Part shown: positions 1 to 10,907 of the stretch, piece by piece
How the letters are laid out: every line of letters starts with the position of its first letter
How positions within the stretch are numbered: the stretch's first letter is position 1
From: Stomoxys calcitrans
Taxonomy: Eukaryota; Arthropoda; Insecta; Diptera; Muscidae
Direction: 5' to 3'
NCBI RefSeq assembly: GCF_963082655.1
Contig: NC_081553.1
Span: 191,060,232-191,124,231, forward strand
Length of the DNA stretch: 64,000 bases
Position numbers and translations under genes: made by a program
Notes under the pieces: generated by a model
What the model saw: the letters and a program-made list of their open reading frames with translations, nothing else
Databases searched by the model: none
Told to the model about the DNA's origin: nothing

Positions 1-1
1 G

Positions 2-778
2 CAGAATGGTGGATGGGATAGAACTGACATTCCAGGCACTTCTACGGAAGCTGGAAAAAGAATCAGATCTCCGGAAGAGCATAACACTGCTAAAATATTG
101 AAGAAGAAAAAGAGCTCCCCGCTTTCAAGTACTCTCGGAAAACCAAGCCAGCCATCCCGCAATGGAGACTCCAGACTGTGTCCTGCGGAGGTGGACAAAG
201 TTGGAACATGAACGAAGTTAATGCGCACGGTCCCTGAGTCTTCATGGAGGACTGTGACTTCCAAAAGGCCACAGCCATCGCGGAAAGGGAAGATGGTCGC
301 TGAGAATAGTAAGGAGCCGCCCTCTTACTCCAGAGTGGCAAGGAAGCACAACAGAGATGAGCTGACTTATGCAGTCATCAATATCGGCTGTGTATCCGGC
401 AGGATTCCACCAGATCATCGGTCCCAAGTGGAGGATCTGGTTAACGATCGGAATTTTGGACATGTGTGGAACTCTGTAGAGGGTTCGCCCATACAAATGT
501 TGAGCTGCGAGTTTAGAGGGTACATCTTAACGCTGCGTTTTTCGTCGGCGGAATGTATTGCTACCGTCAAACAGCTCGTCAGAGGTATTCACGCTCCCTG
601 GGAGGGCCCAAAGCTCGACCTTGTCAGAAAGGTGGATATCCCCCAGATTACAAAGACGACGGTATTCATCAAGGGATGGGGTAGTAAATTTGCGACGGAA
701 CGCATGTTGGGATTCTTGGGCAAACAAACCGAAGGTTTGGTCACAGAGAAGTGGAAGCTCTTCCACAGGGAAGAATAG
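2..778 (+). pseudogene. ORF1 (gag-like, possible DUF4780) of the non-LTR element
   Basis: One frame stays open from base 2 to the stop TAG at 776-778, broken only by TGA at 209-211, so the real ORF1 extends upstream of the first ATG (221) and out of the window. The N-terminal part is basic (a KILKKKKS stretch). The C-terminal 140 residues (from about RDELTYAVINIG to KWKLFHREE) resemble the DUF4780-type domain found in ORF1 of insect LINEs. That domain call is from memory and moderate. The downstream GC-moderate coding texture continues past the stop, so the stop may be a recent lesion. Confidence 0.6.
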
Positions 779-882
779 GAGGAAGGAACTCTCTTTGTGG
801 TGCGTGCATTGATCAAGTCTTCGTGACAAGTTTGGCTTAGATTAAAGCCATGGCGGACTACGGGAGCAAAACTGTCTTTTTC

Positions 883-1500
883 AAGATTGGTAAGACTAGG
901 ATAGGCAGAAATTTTCATTGTGCGACACCAGGCCGTGCAGTGGCAGGTGACTCAATACCGCCCAACAAACAGGGGGCCGACAACGAGACAATCACGGCAT
1001 CGATCAATATTGGAAAGACTAGAAGAAGCAATGATCCTAATACTAAATTATCAGACAGTGCAGTGGCGAGAGACCCAACACAGCCTAACAAACAGGAACC
1101 CGACGCCGGACCCATCACGGACTTAAAGATTCGGAATTCTGGGATAGGTTAAGATCCTAATATTGAAACATTAGGCGGCGCAGCGACAGGAGACTCAATG
1201 CAACCCAACGAACAGGGAGCCGATGATGGTACCATCACCTACTCCCAAGAAGCCCATTTACATAAGATTTGGAAGGCTAAGATAGGCAAAGATCCTAGTA
1301 TTGAAACATCATGCAGTACAGGCAATGGAAACCCAATACAGCTTAACGAACAGGCGCCACACGATGGAACCATTACCGACTTTATAAAGAGACGGAAGAC
1401 TAGACTAGGCAAAGAGCCTAAAACGATGACATCAGACAGTGCAGTGACAGGGAAGTCAATGCAGTCTAAAGAACAGGGAGCAGGGATAGATCATCACCTA
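883..1500 (+). repeat. About five degenerate coding repeats of ~115-135 bp between ORF1 and endonuclease
   Basis: Five successive units share the peptide pattern KTRIGKDP..SDSAVAGDSMQP then NKQGADDGTIT. They start near 883, 1006, 1125, 1270 and 1390. Each is about 40-45 codons, and the reading frame shifts between some units. The unit is rich in Asp, Gln, Thr and Gly and looks disordered. It sits where an ORF1 C-terminus or an ORF2 N-terminal leader would be. The last two units are in frame with the endonuclease, so in the living element they may have been an ORF2 leader. Confidence 0.7.
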
Positions 1501-2170
1501 CTCTCAAGATGCCCATTTACTGGAGGACCAATGATTGAGGTAATCCAGATAAACCTCCACCGGAGCGAGACTGCTACACAAGCTCTGATGGAGCAAATCA
1601 GCAAGGGCAAGATTCATATTGCCCTAATTCTGGAGCCATGGACGACCCGGAACAAAGTCTCTGAACTAAACCATACCAACTACCAATTATTCTATGCTAT
1701 CACTGGTACTCGGCCGAGGACCTGCGTTATTTGTCATAAACATTTTAATTATATTTTTTCCCCAGAGTTGACAACGTCGGACGCAACAGTGTTGAGACAG
1801 GGAGGCGATGGAACATACCTGGCTTCACTTTATCTGCCTTTCGACTCTCCGATACCGCCTCACACGTCGGAGCTGCAACGGCTGGTGAGAAAAGCAAAGC
1901 AGACAGGACCAACACTAATAAGCGGGGACGTGGGGTAGTACCAACACTAATAAGCGGGGACAAGCCCCGGCTGAGTTATTGAATACGAACGACCTAATAA
2001 CACTTAATATTGGTAACACCGCTACCTTTGTTAATAGGATTAGGGAGGAGTTATTAGATGTAACGATATGTTCGGAAAATCTTATCGATGAGGTTTAGGA
2101 TTGGAGGGTCTCCATGGAACGCTCTTTCTATGACCATCCCTACATTAGGTTTAGAATAGCACGGCCAGCG
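1198..2170 (+). pseudogene. AP-endonuclease domain of the non-LTR ORF2 (broken)
   Basis: An open frame from 1198 to 1938 carries the last coding repeats and then, from Met 1531, the endonuclease. Visible motifs are IQINLHRSETATQAL, ALILEPWTTR (catalytic Glu), GTRPRTCVICHKH, LASLYLP and LISGD. At about 1933 the frame breaks: the GDxN box loses its Asn and following residues, and the protein resumes in another frame as WGSTNTNKRGQ.., with NTNDLITLNIGNT and a terminal SFYDHPYI (the final D-H pair kept). The enzyme nicks target DNA to prime reverse transcription in this element class. This copy cannot make it intact. Confidence 0.75.
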
Positions 2171-2240
2171 CCGAATCCGACAAGCTTCCGGAAGGCTACT
2201 CAGAAGAAGACTTCGGCAAGATAATTTAGATTGTCCAAGC

Positions 2241-3243
2241 TTGGATGAGATTGGCAAAAATGTCAGCAGGATTACGACTGCACTGGTGGTATACTTCGAA
2301 GATAGTTCTCCTCTTCGGGAAAGGAAATCAGCCCAAGAGAAACCCTGGATGACCAGGGAGATTCGCAATATTGGGAAAGAGGTCCGCAGTCATTTTAACA
2401 GAGCACGTCGTAAAAAAGCGGAAGTTTATTGGGATGTGTATTACACACGGCTCAAGGAATACAATAAAATTACCAGAGCGCCAAAACGTGCCTCCTGGAA
2501 GCTTTTCGGCGAACAGGTCAATAGCGTTAATGACGCCGCCAAGATAAAAAAGTTTCTCCTAAAAAACCCATGTCCAAACCGAAACTTTAGTTTGGACATG
2601 GGTGAGAGAAGAGACAACAGATGTCAAGGCTTTTGATGAAAACCCATTTTCCACAGGATTCGACGGGACTTACGAAGACACGGGTATTTTGGAATAATGA
2701 CGTTGATCGAAGGTTTAATATAACGGAATTTATGGTGAAGGAATCCTTGAGGAGCTTCAAATCATTTAAGTCACCCGGACCTGATGGAATATTTCCGGCT
2801 TTACTACAGAAGTAGGCCAAATATATGGCGCCCCACCTGGCCAATAATTTTACTGCGTCACTGGGACTTGCATATACTCCGAAAGCCTAGCAGGATGCAA
2901 GGGTGGTATTTATACCCTAGCCCGGCACGGCAAGTTATGCGACACCAAAGGCCTACAGACTTATAAGCCTAATGTCTTTTCTACTCAAAACCATGGAACG
3001 TATTGTGGATACCATGATAGAGAGTAGGATATTCAGCGAACTTCTCAAATACAAACAGCATGCCTATGTCAAGGAAAGGTTGCTGGAGACCGCCCTGCAC
3101 GAGGTTGTGCATAAAATAGAAGAAAACTTCGATGACAAGAAGTACCCACTGGCGGTAGGCATTGACATCGAGGGGGCTTTGGACAATGCGGAACGACGCA
3201 CCAATCCAATCCTTAGACCAGTACCGGGTAGATCCGGTCCTTA
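2241..3243 (+). pseudogene. Linker and N-terminal half of reverse transcriptase (non-LTR ORF2)
   Basis: The frame at 2241-2636 encodes the endonuclease-RT linker (KPWMTREIRNIG.. RASWKLFGEQVNSV). After a frameshift, 2621-2815 gives the RT start with SFKSFKSPGPDGIFPALLQK. In-frame stops follow at the end of that segment and in the next (KA*QDARVV). The frame at 2972-3243 gives SFLLKTMERIVD, KQHAYVKERLLETALHEVV and LAVGIDIEGALDNA (RT block A). Homology ends near 3190; the YADD block, thumb and RNase H are absent. Confidence 0.8.
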
Positions 3244-3302
3244 GAGATTGGACTGGTCCTTAGCAGACTGGACTAACCGTATGCTATGCAACTGGGTCTT
3301 TG

Positions 3303-3406
3303 TTTGCCTAAAAAGAGATTTCTCGCAAAGAACTAGACAAATGCCAAGCATGGTGGAGGGTATATAAGATTCGGCCAGATCGAAATTAGCACACTCTTAC
3401 TTGTTT
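3303..3406 (+). repeat. Hairpin-end fragment of a Fam-B element
   Basis: About 100 bp match the hairpin terminus of the complete Fam-B copy at 21281-22758: the CCTAAAAAGAG stretch, TGGTGGAGGGTATATAAG, a decayed GGCC palindrome and TTACTTGTTT. The rest of the element is missing. It directly follows the truncated LINE. Confidence 0.7.
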
Positions 3407-3539
3407 GGTTTTGGACGATGCTGTGATGGAAGGGAGTTATAATTTCCATGTTTCGCACCACACTAAAAATGTCAGCGAATACTGAGCGAATGGTGGGAAT
3501 CATCTCTTATTTTTAATGTCATCTCTTATTTTTAATTGG

Positions 3540-4175
3540 TCCAAAGAAATGATCCAAAAATACCATCGCGGTGCTTTGAAACACGCCTATGACATCGTGA
3601 CAGGTGATGAATCGTGGTTTTTTCGCCCATGAGCCTCAAAATAATCAGCAGTCGACTGTATGGTTGTCTCAAGATGAGCCAAATCCCACAAAGTTGCTCA
3701 CTCACGAAGCACTTGCAAGCAAATTTTGGCCTGTTTTATTGAGAAAAACTGGACATGTGGCAATCGTACCACTAGAAGAACGCAGAGTAGTCAATTCTGA
3801 GTGGTACACAACCATTTGTTTGCCAGTTGTTCTACCAGAAATCAAGAAAACCAACCGCCGAAGACGGATCGCTCTTCACCAGGATAATGAGAGCTCTTAC
3901 ACATCGGCTCAAACAACTGGATTTTTGAGCACTCAAAGCTTCATTCGCCGTATAGTCCTGACTTGGCACCGAATGACTTCTTTGTATTCCCGTACGTGAA
4001 AAATAAAATGAGAGGTCAATGTTTTTCGACACCAGAAGAAGCGTTACAAAAGCCATGTTTTGGAGATACCTCAATCAGAGTGGCAAAAGTGCTTCGGCAA
4101 ATGGTTCAACATTTTTCGAAGCCAAAACCTGACTTTTTTAACGCTTCTTCAGGTGTCGAAAAATGTTGACCTCTC
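3540..4175 (+). pseudogene. Decayed mariner-family (DD34D) transposase, C-terminal two thirds
   Basis: Conceptual translation recovers a mariner transposase. Frame 3 from 3540 gives SKEMIQKYHRGALKHAYDIV and TGDESW (first Asp). A one-base slip in a T run moves to the frame at 3604 (FAHEPQNNQQSTVW, ..RRIALHQDN, second Asp). Another slip near 3930 gives SPYSPDLAPNDF (third Asp) and then PYVKNKMRGQ. Later IPQSEWQKCF is recognisable. All three catalytic Asp codons survive but lie in different frames. The N-terminal DNA-binding part is not seen. It differs from the mariner at 27628-28580. The 3' end carries an inverted copy of its own bases 4010-4045 at 4140-4175. Confidence 0.8.
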
Positions 4176-4177
4176 AG

Positions 4178-5961
4178 TCACCCACCACCACCACCCACCA
4201 CCGAAGGATGGGGGTATATTCATTTTGTCATTCCGTTTGCAACACATCGAAATATCCATTTCCGACCCTATAAAGTATATATATATTCTTGATCAGCGTA
4301 AAAATCTAAGACCATCTACACGTGTCCGTCCGTCTGTCTATTGAAATCACGCTACAGTCTTCAAAAAATAGAGACATTGAGCTGAAACTTTGCACAGATT
4401 CTTTTTTTATTCATAAGCAGACTAAGTTCGAAGATGGGCCAAATCAGACTATATCTAGATATAGCCCCCATATAGACCGATCCGCCGATTTAGGGCCTCA
4501 GACCCATAAAAGCCACATTTATTATCCGATTTTGCTGAAATTTGGGACAGTGAGTTGCGTTAGGCCCCCCAACATTCTCCGTCAATTTGGCTCAGATCGG
4601 TTCAGATTTGGATATAGCTGCCATATAGACCGATCCGCCGATTTAGGGTCTCAGACCCATAAAGCCACATTTATTATCCAATTTTACTGAAATTTGGGAC
4701 AGTGAGTTGTCTTAGGCCCTTCGACATCCTTCGCCAATTTGGCTCAGATCGGTCCAGTTTTGTATATAGCTGCCATATAGACCGATCCCCCGATTTAGGG
4801 TCTTAGACCCATAAAAGCCACATTTATTATCCGATTTGCTGAAATTTGGCACAGTGAGTTGTCTAAGGCCCTTCGACATCCTTCGTTAATTTGGCCCAGA
4901 TTGGTTTTGGATATACCTGCCATATAGACCGATCCTCCGATTTAGGGTCTTAGGCCCATAAATGACACATTTATTATCTAATTTTACTGAAATTTGGCAC
5001 AGTGAGTTGTCTTATGCCCTTCGACATCCTACGCCAATTTGGCCCAGATCGGTCCAGTTTTGGATATACCTGCCATATAGACCGATCCTCTGATTTAGGG
5101 GCTTAGACCCATAAAAGCCTCATTTATTATCCGATTTTGCTGAAATCTGGGACAGTGAGTTGTCTTAGGCCCTTCGATATCCTTTGTAAATTTGGTTCAG
5201 GTTTGGATATAGCTGCCATATAGACCGATCTCTCGATTTAAGGGTTTGAGCCCATAACAGGCCCATTTATTGTCCGATTTCGCCGAAATTTGTTACAGTG
5301 AGTTGTGTTTGGCTCTTCGACATGTATCTGCAACTTGGTCAAAATCGGTCCAGATTTGGATATAGCTGCCATATAGATCGATATCTCGATGAACAGCCTT
5401 GGCCCAATAAAATGTGCTTTTATAATCCGATTTCACTGAAATTTGACACAGTGACGTATGTTAGGCTTTTCGACGTCCGTGTCGTTTATGGGTCAGAGCG
5501 GTTTACTTTTAGATATAGCTACTAAAAAGAGCAAAATTTTGTTTTACACAGTTGAATAATGACTTGTACTTATTAGTATTTGGTCCAAATCGGAACATAT
5601 TTCGGTTGCCCAAAAAGAAATTGCGGATTTTTTAAAAGAAAGTAAATGCATTTTTAATAAAACTTAGAATGAACTTTAATCAAATATACTTTTTTACACT
5701 TTTTTTCTAAAGCAAGCTAAAAGTAACAGCTGATAACTGACAGAAGAAAGAATGCAATTACAGAGTCACAAGCTGTGAAAAAATTTGTCAACGCTGACTA
5801 TATGAAAAATCCGCAATTACTTTTTGGGCAACCCAATAGCTGCTATGGGTCATAAGGTATGCATTTTTCCGCGGATTTGACGAAAGGTGGTTTATATATA
5901 TACCTGAGGTGGTGGGTATCCAAAGGTCGGCCCGCCCAAACTTAACGCCTTTTTACTTGTT
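4178..5961 (+). mobile_element. Fam-A palindrome-ended element with 153-bp monomer array (copy 1)
   Basis: The left end is a CACCACC..GGTGG-type palindrome followed by a mini-me-like core: (TA)n, TTCTTGATCAGCG and a short GTCC/GTCT run. Then come about seven monomers of ~153 bp with GATATAGCTGCCATATAGACC and AAAGCCACATTTATTATCC. The right end is GAGGTGGTGGGTATCC, a decayed GGCC palindrome and CTTTTTACTTGTT. Short open frames in it are monomer translations. A mariner MITE is nested at 5604-5836. Mini-me similarity is from knowledge of dipteran repeats; family names here are mine. Confidence 0.8.
5604..5836 (-). mobile_element. Mariner-derived MITE nested in the Fam-A tail
   Basis: About 230 bp with terminal inverted repeats GGTTGCCCAAAAAG.. 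and ..CTTTTTGGGCAACC. Its ends match those of the transposase-bearing mariner at 27628-28580, and it lies in the opposite orientation to that copy. It splits the Fam-A tail, which otherwise reads continuously as in the copy at 51410-51546. One TIR base differs from consensus (AAGAAATTGCGG instead of AAGTAATTGCGG). Confidence 0.9.
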
Positions 5962-7564
5962 TTTTACTTACGGGAATACAAAGAAATGCCTTTGAACACG
6001 CATGCAAAAGTGTGTAGCTATTAATGGGGAATATTTTGAAAAACATTAAAGTGATTTTCGATGATTTGTATTTGTTTTTATGTTCTTTAATCCCGAAATA
6101 TAAACCTCGTATATGGTAGTTCAAAGTTTTTGTGTGGCAGAGGTCACTCCTACCAACATTCCTTAGCAACTGTGCCAATGGTTGTGTTGGGTATAACCCC
6201 CATGGTTATTTTTACATTAGTAAAACAAATCATAATCCCTGATATCTCCATAATTGTATCTCACACATAGTCGTTCAAGCTTAACTGAGCAGGTTGCAAT
6301 TATAATAAATAGTTCCAGGTATTTTTGCTGCTGCATGTTGATGTAATGTGAATATAACTTCAAGGTTATTATTTTCAACTCACACCTTAAACATTTGCTT
6401 CTCAAATCATGGATCGAAATGGGGAAATTAACCTCTGCTCTGTAAAGCGACAAATCTTCTTATGTCGATATTTTAACTTTTTTTTTTCATTTCTTTAGAA
6501 AATGTTTTCATAGAATTTGCATAAATAACTGCGATTTATTGGCAGCTAGGGTTTGAAATGCACACATGAGATGCCAGTGGCAGCAAGTGATGGTGTGATG
6601 TGCAACATTACAACTTTTTTTTATGCAAAAAGCTAGCAAACTGGAAATTGGTACAGATAAATTTATTGTCCATAGCCAGCTTAGCTTATGATAATACCAC
6701 TCAAGTATACAAGTCACTTGGAATAGAAATTTATTCCTGTCCATTTCTTATGAATTTTAAAGCAATAGGTTATACCAAACCCACCTTCAAGTGTTAGAAT
6801 ACATGAATCCAATTTCCAATGCCAGTATAAGCCTCCATTTAATCCGATCTCTCGAATAAACAACGTTGTAGTATTTCAACTTATTTTTGTCTTTTTTTCT
6901 AATTTTTTTACTTCATAATTAATCTGCTTGTTTTCATTCAAGATATTTAAGGCGTTTGACTGACTCACATAAATACCCTGGTTTAGGGTGGCGTATGATT
7001 TACTCGCATAGAACTCAATAGAAATGTAGCGTATACGCACCCATAGTACATAAGGAGATTACAAAGGCTTATTAAAAACAGCTTCGAATAGCATTAAGTC
7101 GAATTAATGGCACATTAATGATTTCTGGCGCTTGAGGCAAATTACCCTGTTGAAAATGCACAAATCCGACTATGGGAAAAACAGCCAAGGCGTATCCATC
7201 ATTTTGCTATTTACAAACAGTGTGGGCAGAGGTGGTGGGAAAACCGAATGAATAAATAATTTGTTTTGGCAAAATGTTAGCAAATGCAAATACCATTAGC
7301 CGAATACTTGAGTCATTTAAGCATTCGCATATATGGAGGGATAAAAATGTCAACATATACTTGTAGCAGGTATGCTGCTACACAAGAAAAATCACAGTTT
7401 TGGAAAAAAACAGTAAGGAAAGGCAAAAGTCGGGCGATGTCGACTTTATAATACAAATGTAGGGTATATTGATGGGCCTCGCCAGATGTTTTCAGATGGG
7501 TTATTAAACAATCCGTATCACATTTCGAGCAAATATATGCCAACTACGGTTCACATATGACAAC
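5962..7564. other. Single-copy-like AT-rich spacer, duplicated at 10908-12511
   Basis: No repeat monomers, transposon motifs or credible long frames were seen. Its open frames are all under 80 codons and lack recognisable domains. It is repeated almost exactly about 4944 bases downstream, with a cluster of small indels near 7383-7500. Confidence 0.6.
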
Positions 7565-8651
7565 ATTATTGCAAATTACCCAAAATTTGACGAACATATA
7601 TGTGGAAGCTATATCTAATTCTAAACCGATTTCGAGCAAACTTTTCAGACAATGTGGTGCTCGAGACAAGTGTTGTGCAAAATTTCGGCAAGATTGGTCG
7701 AAAATAGGCTTGCAGGGGCTTTAGGAGTGAAACTAGGGCGATATACATATATGAGAGCTATATCCAAATCTGAACCGATTTCTACGAAATTTACCAGTAA
7801 TATCGAGAGTCATAAGAAAATCCTTCCTACCAAATTTCATAATAATCGGTTATCAATTGACCATTTTATTGGAGTATTACTGCAAATCGGACGAACAAAT
7901 ATATGGGAGCTATATCCAAATCTGCACCGATTTCTATGAAATTCAACTGTAATGTCGAGAGTCATAAGAAAATCTCTTACGCCAAATTTCAAGAGGATCG
8001 GTCAACAAATGACAATTTTATTGCTGTATTACTGCAAATCGGACGAACATATATATGGGAGCTATATCCAAATATGAACCGATTTCTATGAAATTCACAC
8101 GTAATGTCGGGGGTCAAAAGAAAACCCTTCCTGCCAAATTTCACGAGAATCGGTTAACAAATGACCATTTTATTGCTGTATTACTGCAAATCGGACGAAC
8201 ATATATATGGGAGCTATATCCAAATCTGAACCGATCTTTATGAATTTCAACACTAATATCAAGAGTTATAAGAATATCCTTCCTACCAAATTTCAAGAGA
8301 ATCGGTTAACAAATGACCATTTTATTGCTGTATTACTGCAAATCGGACGAACATATATATGGGAGCTATATCCAAATGTGAACCGATTTTTTCCATTTTC
8401 AATAGGCTTTGTCTCTAAGCCAAAGAATATGCCCATTTCAAATTTGAAGATAATCGGATGAAAATTACGACCCGTAGTTTGTGCACAAAATAACATGGAC
8501 AGACGGAAATAGCTAAATCGAATCAGAAAGTGATTCTGAGTCGATCGGTATACTTATCAATGGGTCTATCTCTCTCCCTTTTGGGTGTTACAAACAAATA
8601 CACTAAGTTATAATACCCTGTACCACAGTAGTGGTATAGGGTATAAAAAAT
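7565..8651 (-). mobile_element. Fam-D element: 152-bp monomer array ending in a palindrome
   Basis: At least five monomers carry CGAACATATATATGGGAGCT and ATGACCATTTTATTGCTG; successive copies start at 7903, 8055 and 8207, exactly 152 apart. The right end has CATGGACAGACGG, GATTCTGAGTCGATCGG and an imperfect palindrome ATACCCTGTACCAC..GTGGTATAGGGTAT. No GC-rich hairpin end is visible at the left, so this copy looks truncated there. Confidence 0.75.
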
Positions 8652-8663
8652 CTCATAGCAGTT

Positions 8664-10907
8664 ATTATACCCACCACCCAAGAATGGGAGTATATTCATT
8701 TTGTCATTCCGTTTGCAACACATCGATATATCCATTTCCGACCCTATAAAGTATATATATATATTCTTGATCAGCGTAAAAATCTAAGAAGATATAGACA
8801 TGTCCGTCCGTCTGTCTGTTGAAATCACGCTACGGTCTTCAAAAATAGAGATATTGAGCTGAAACTTTGCACAAATTCTGTTTTTGCCCATAAGCAGGTT
8901 AAGTTCGAAGATGGGCTTTATTGGACTATATTTTGATATAGCCTCCAAATAGACCGATCCGCCGATTTAGGGTCTTGGGCCAATAAAAGCCACATTTATT
9001 ATCCGATTTTGCTGGAATTGGGGACAATCAGTTGTCTTAGGCCCTTCGACATCCTTCGTCAATTTTGCTCAGATCGGTTCAGATTTGGATATAGCTGCCA
9101 TATAGACCGATCCGCCGATTTAGGGTCTTAGGCCCATAAAAGCCACATTTATTATCCGATTTTGCTGAAATTGGGGACAATGAGTTGTCTTAGGCCCTTC
9201 GACATCCTTCGTCAATATGGCTCAGATCGGTTCAGATTTGGATATAGCTGCCATATAGACCGATCCGCCGATTAAGGTTCTTAGGCCCATAAAAGCCACA
9301 TTTATTATCCGAATTTGCTGAAATTGGGACACAATGAGTTGTCTTAGGCCCTTCGAAATCCTTCATCAATATGGCTCAGATCGGTTCAGATTTGGATATA
9401 GCTGCCATATAGACCGATCCTCCGATTTAGGGTCTTAGACCCATAAAAGCCACATTTATTATCCAATTTTACTGAAATTTGGTACAGTGAGTTGTCTTAG
9501 GCCCTTCGACATCCTTCGCCAATATGGCCCAGATCGGTCCAGTTTTGGATATACCTGCCATATAGACCGATCCTCCGATTTAGGGTCTTAGACCCATAAA
9601 AGCCACATTTATTATCCAATTTTACTGAAATTTGGCACAGTGAGTTGTCTTAGGCCCTCCGACATCCTCCGTCAATTTGGCTCAGATCGGTCCAGATTGG
9701 GATATAGCTGCCATATAGACCGATGCTCCGATTTAGGGTCTTAGACCCATAAAAGCCACATTTATTATCCGATTTTGCTGAAATTTGGGACAGTGAGTTG
9801 TCTTAGGCCCTTCGACATCCTTCGCCAATTTGGCCCAGATTGGTCCAGTTTTGGAAATAGCTGCCATATAGACCGATCCTCCGATTTAGGGTCTTAGACC
9901 CATAAAAGCCACATTTATTATCCAATTTTACTGAAATTTGGCACAGTGAGTTGTCTTAGGCCCTTCGACATCCTTCGCCAATTTGGCCCAGATTGGTCCA
10001 GTTTTGGAAATAGCTGCCATATAGACCGATCCTCCGATTTAGGGTCTTAGACCCATAAAAGCCACATTTATTATCCGATTTTGCTGAAATTTGGCACAGT
10101 GAGTTGTCTTAGGCCCTTCGATATCCTTTGTAAATTTGGTTCAGATTTGGATATAGTTGCCATATAGACCGATCTCTTGATTTAAGGTTTTGGGGCCATA
10201 AAAGGCGCATTTATTGTCCGATTTCGCCGAAATTTGGGACAGTGAGTTGTGTTAGGCTCTTCGACATGTATCTGCAGCTTGGTCAAAATCGGTCCAGATT
10301 TGGATATAGCTGCCATATAGATCGATATCTCGATGAAAAGCCTTGGCCCAATAAAAGGCGCTTTTATAATCCGATTTCACTGAAATTTAACACAGTGACG
10401 TATGTTAGGCTTTTCGACGTCCGTGTCGTTTATGGGTCAGAGCGGTTTACTTTTAGATATAGCTACTAAAAAGAGCAAAATTTTGTTTTACACAGTTGAA
10501 TAATGACTTGTACTTATTAGTATTTGGTCCAAATCGGAACATATTTCGGTTGCCCAAAAAGAAATTGCGGATTTTTTAAAAGAAAGTAAATGCATTTTTA
10601 ATAAACGTTAGAATGAACTTTAATCAAATATACTTTTTTACACTTTTTTTCTAAAGCAAGCTAAAAGTAACAGCTGATAACTGACAGAAGAAAGAATGCA
10701 ATTACAGAGTCACAAGCTGTGAAAAAATTTGTCAACGCTGACTATATGAAAAATCCGCAATTACTTTTTGGGCAACCCAATAGCTGCTATGGGTCATAAG
10801 GTATGCATTTTTCCGCGGATTTGACGAAAGGTGGTTTATATATATACCTGAGGTGGTGGGTATCTAAAGGTCGGCCCGCCCAAACTTAACGCCTTTTTAC
10901 TTGTTTT
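8664..10907 (+). mobile_element. Fam-A element (copy 2), a hybrid array at the duplication junction
   Basis: It has a core end at 8664 (ATTATACCCACCACC, TA run, TTCTTGATCAGCG, GTCCGTCCGTCTG), about ten 153-bp monomers and a hairpin end at 10880-10907. Its left 720 bp are nearly identical to the head of the next copy at 13612. Its right part, from about 10.4 kb, is nearly identical to the tail of copy 1 from about 5.45 kb. The middle matches neither exactly. That is the pattern expected of a product of unequal exchange between two Fam-A arrays. Confidence 0.75.
10548..10780 (-). mobile_element. Mariner-derived MITE (duplicate of the one at 5604)
   Basis: It has the same insertion site, orientation and AAGAAATTGCGG variant as the copy 4944 bases upstream, so it was copied with the segmental duplication rather than inserted independently. 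Confidence 0.9.

Larger units (their letters stand above)
1..3250 (+). mobile_element. Degenerate LOA/R1-like non-LTR retrotransposon, truncated at both ends
   Basis: Reading left to right there is an ORF1-like protein, a tandem coding repeat, an AP-type endonuclease, a linker and the first half of a reverse transcriptase. This is the gene order of insect LOA/R1/Jockey-type LINEs. RT motifs such as SPGPDGI, SFLLKTMERI, TALHEVV and DIEGA are visible. LOA clade is favoured because TALH plus DIEGA is typical of Loa/Lian/BilBo elements; this is from memory of the families. The copy is dead: it has in-frame stops and frameshifts and ends before the catalytic YADD box. A second fragment of the same family lies antisense at 19373-19560. 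Confidence 0.8.

Noticed and set aside
5942..6744. Three ~78-codon minus-strand frames, also present in the duplicate copy
   Set aside because: They have no recognisable domain, and their repetition comes from the segmental duplication, not from selection.
7652..8461. Series of 62-95-codon frames with MGAISKSEPI repeats
   Set aside because: They are Fam-D monomer translations; the 152-bp period shifts the frame each unit, so no protein spans the array.
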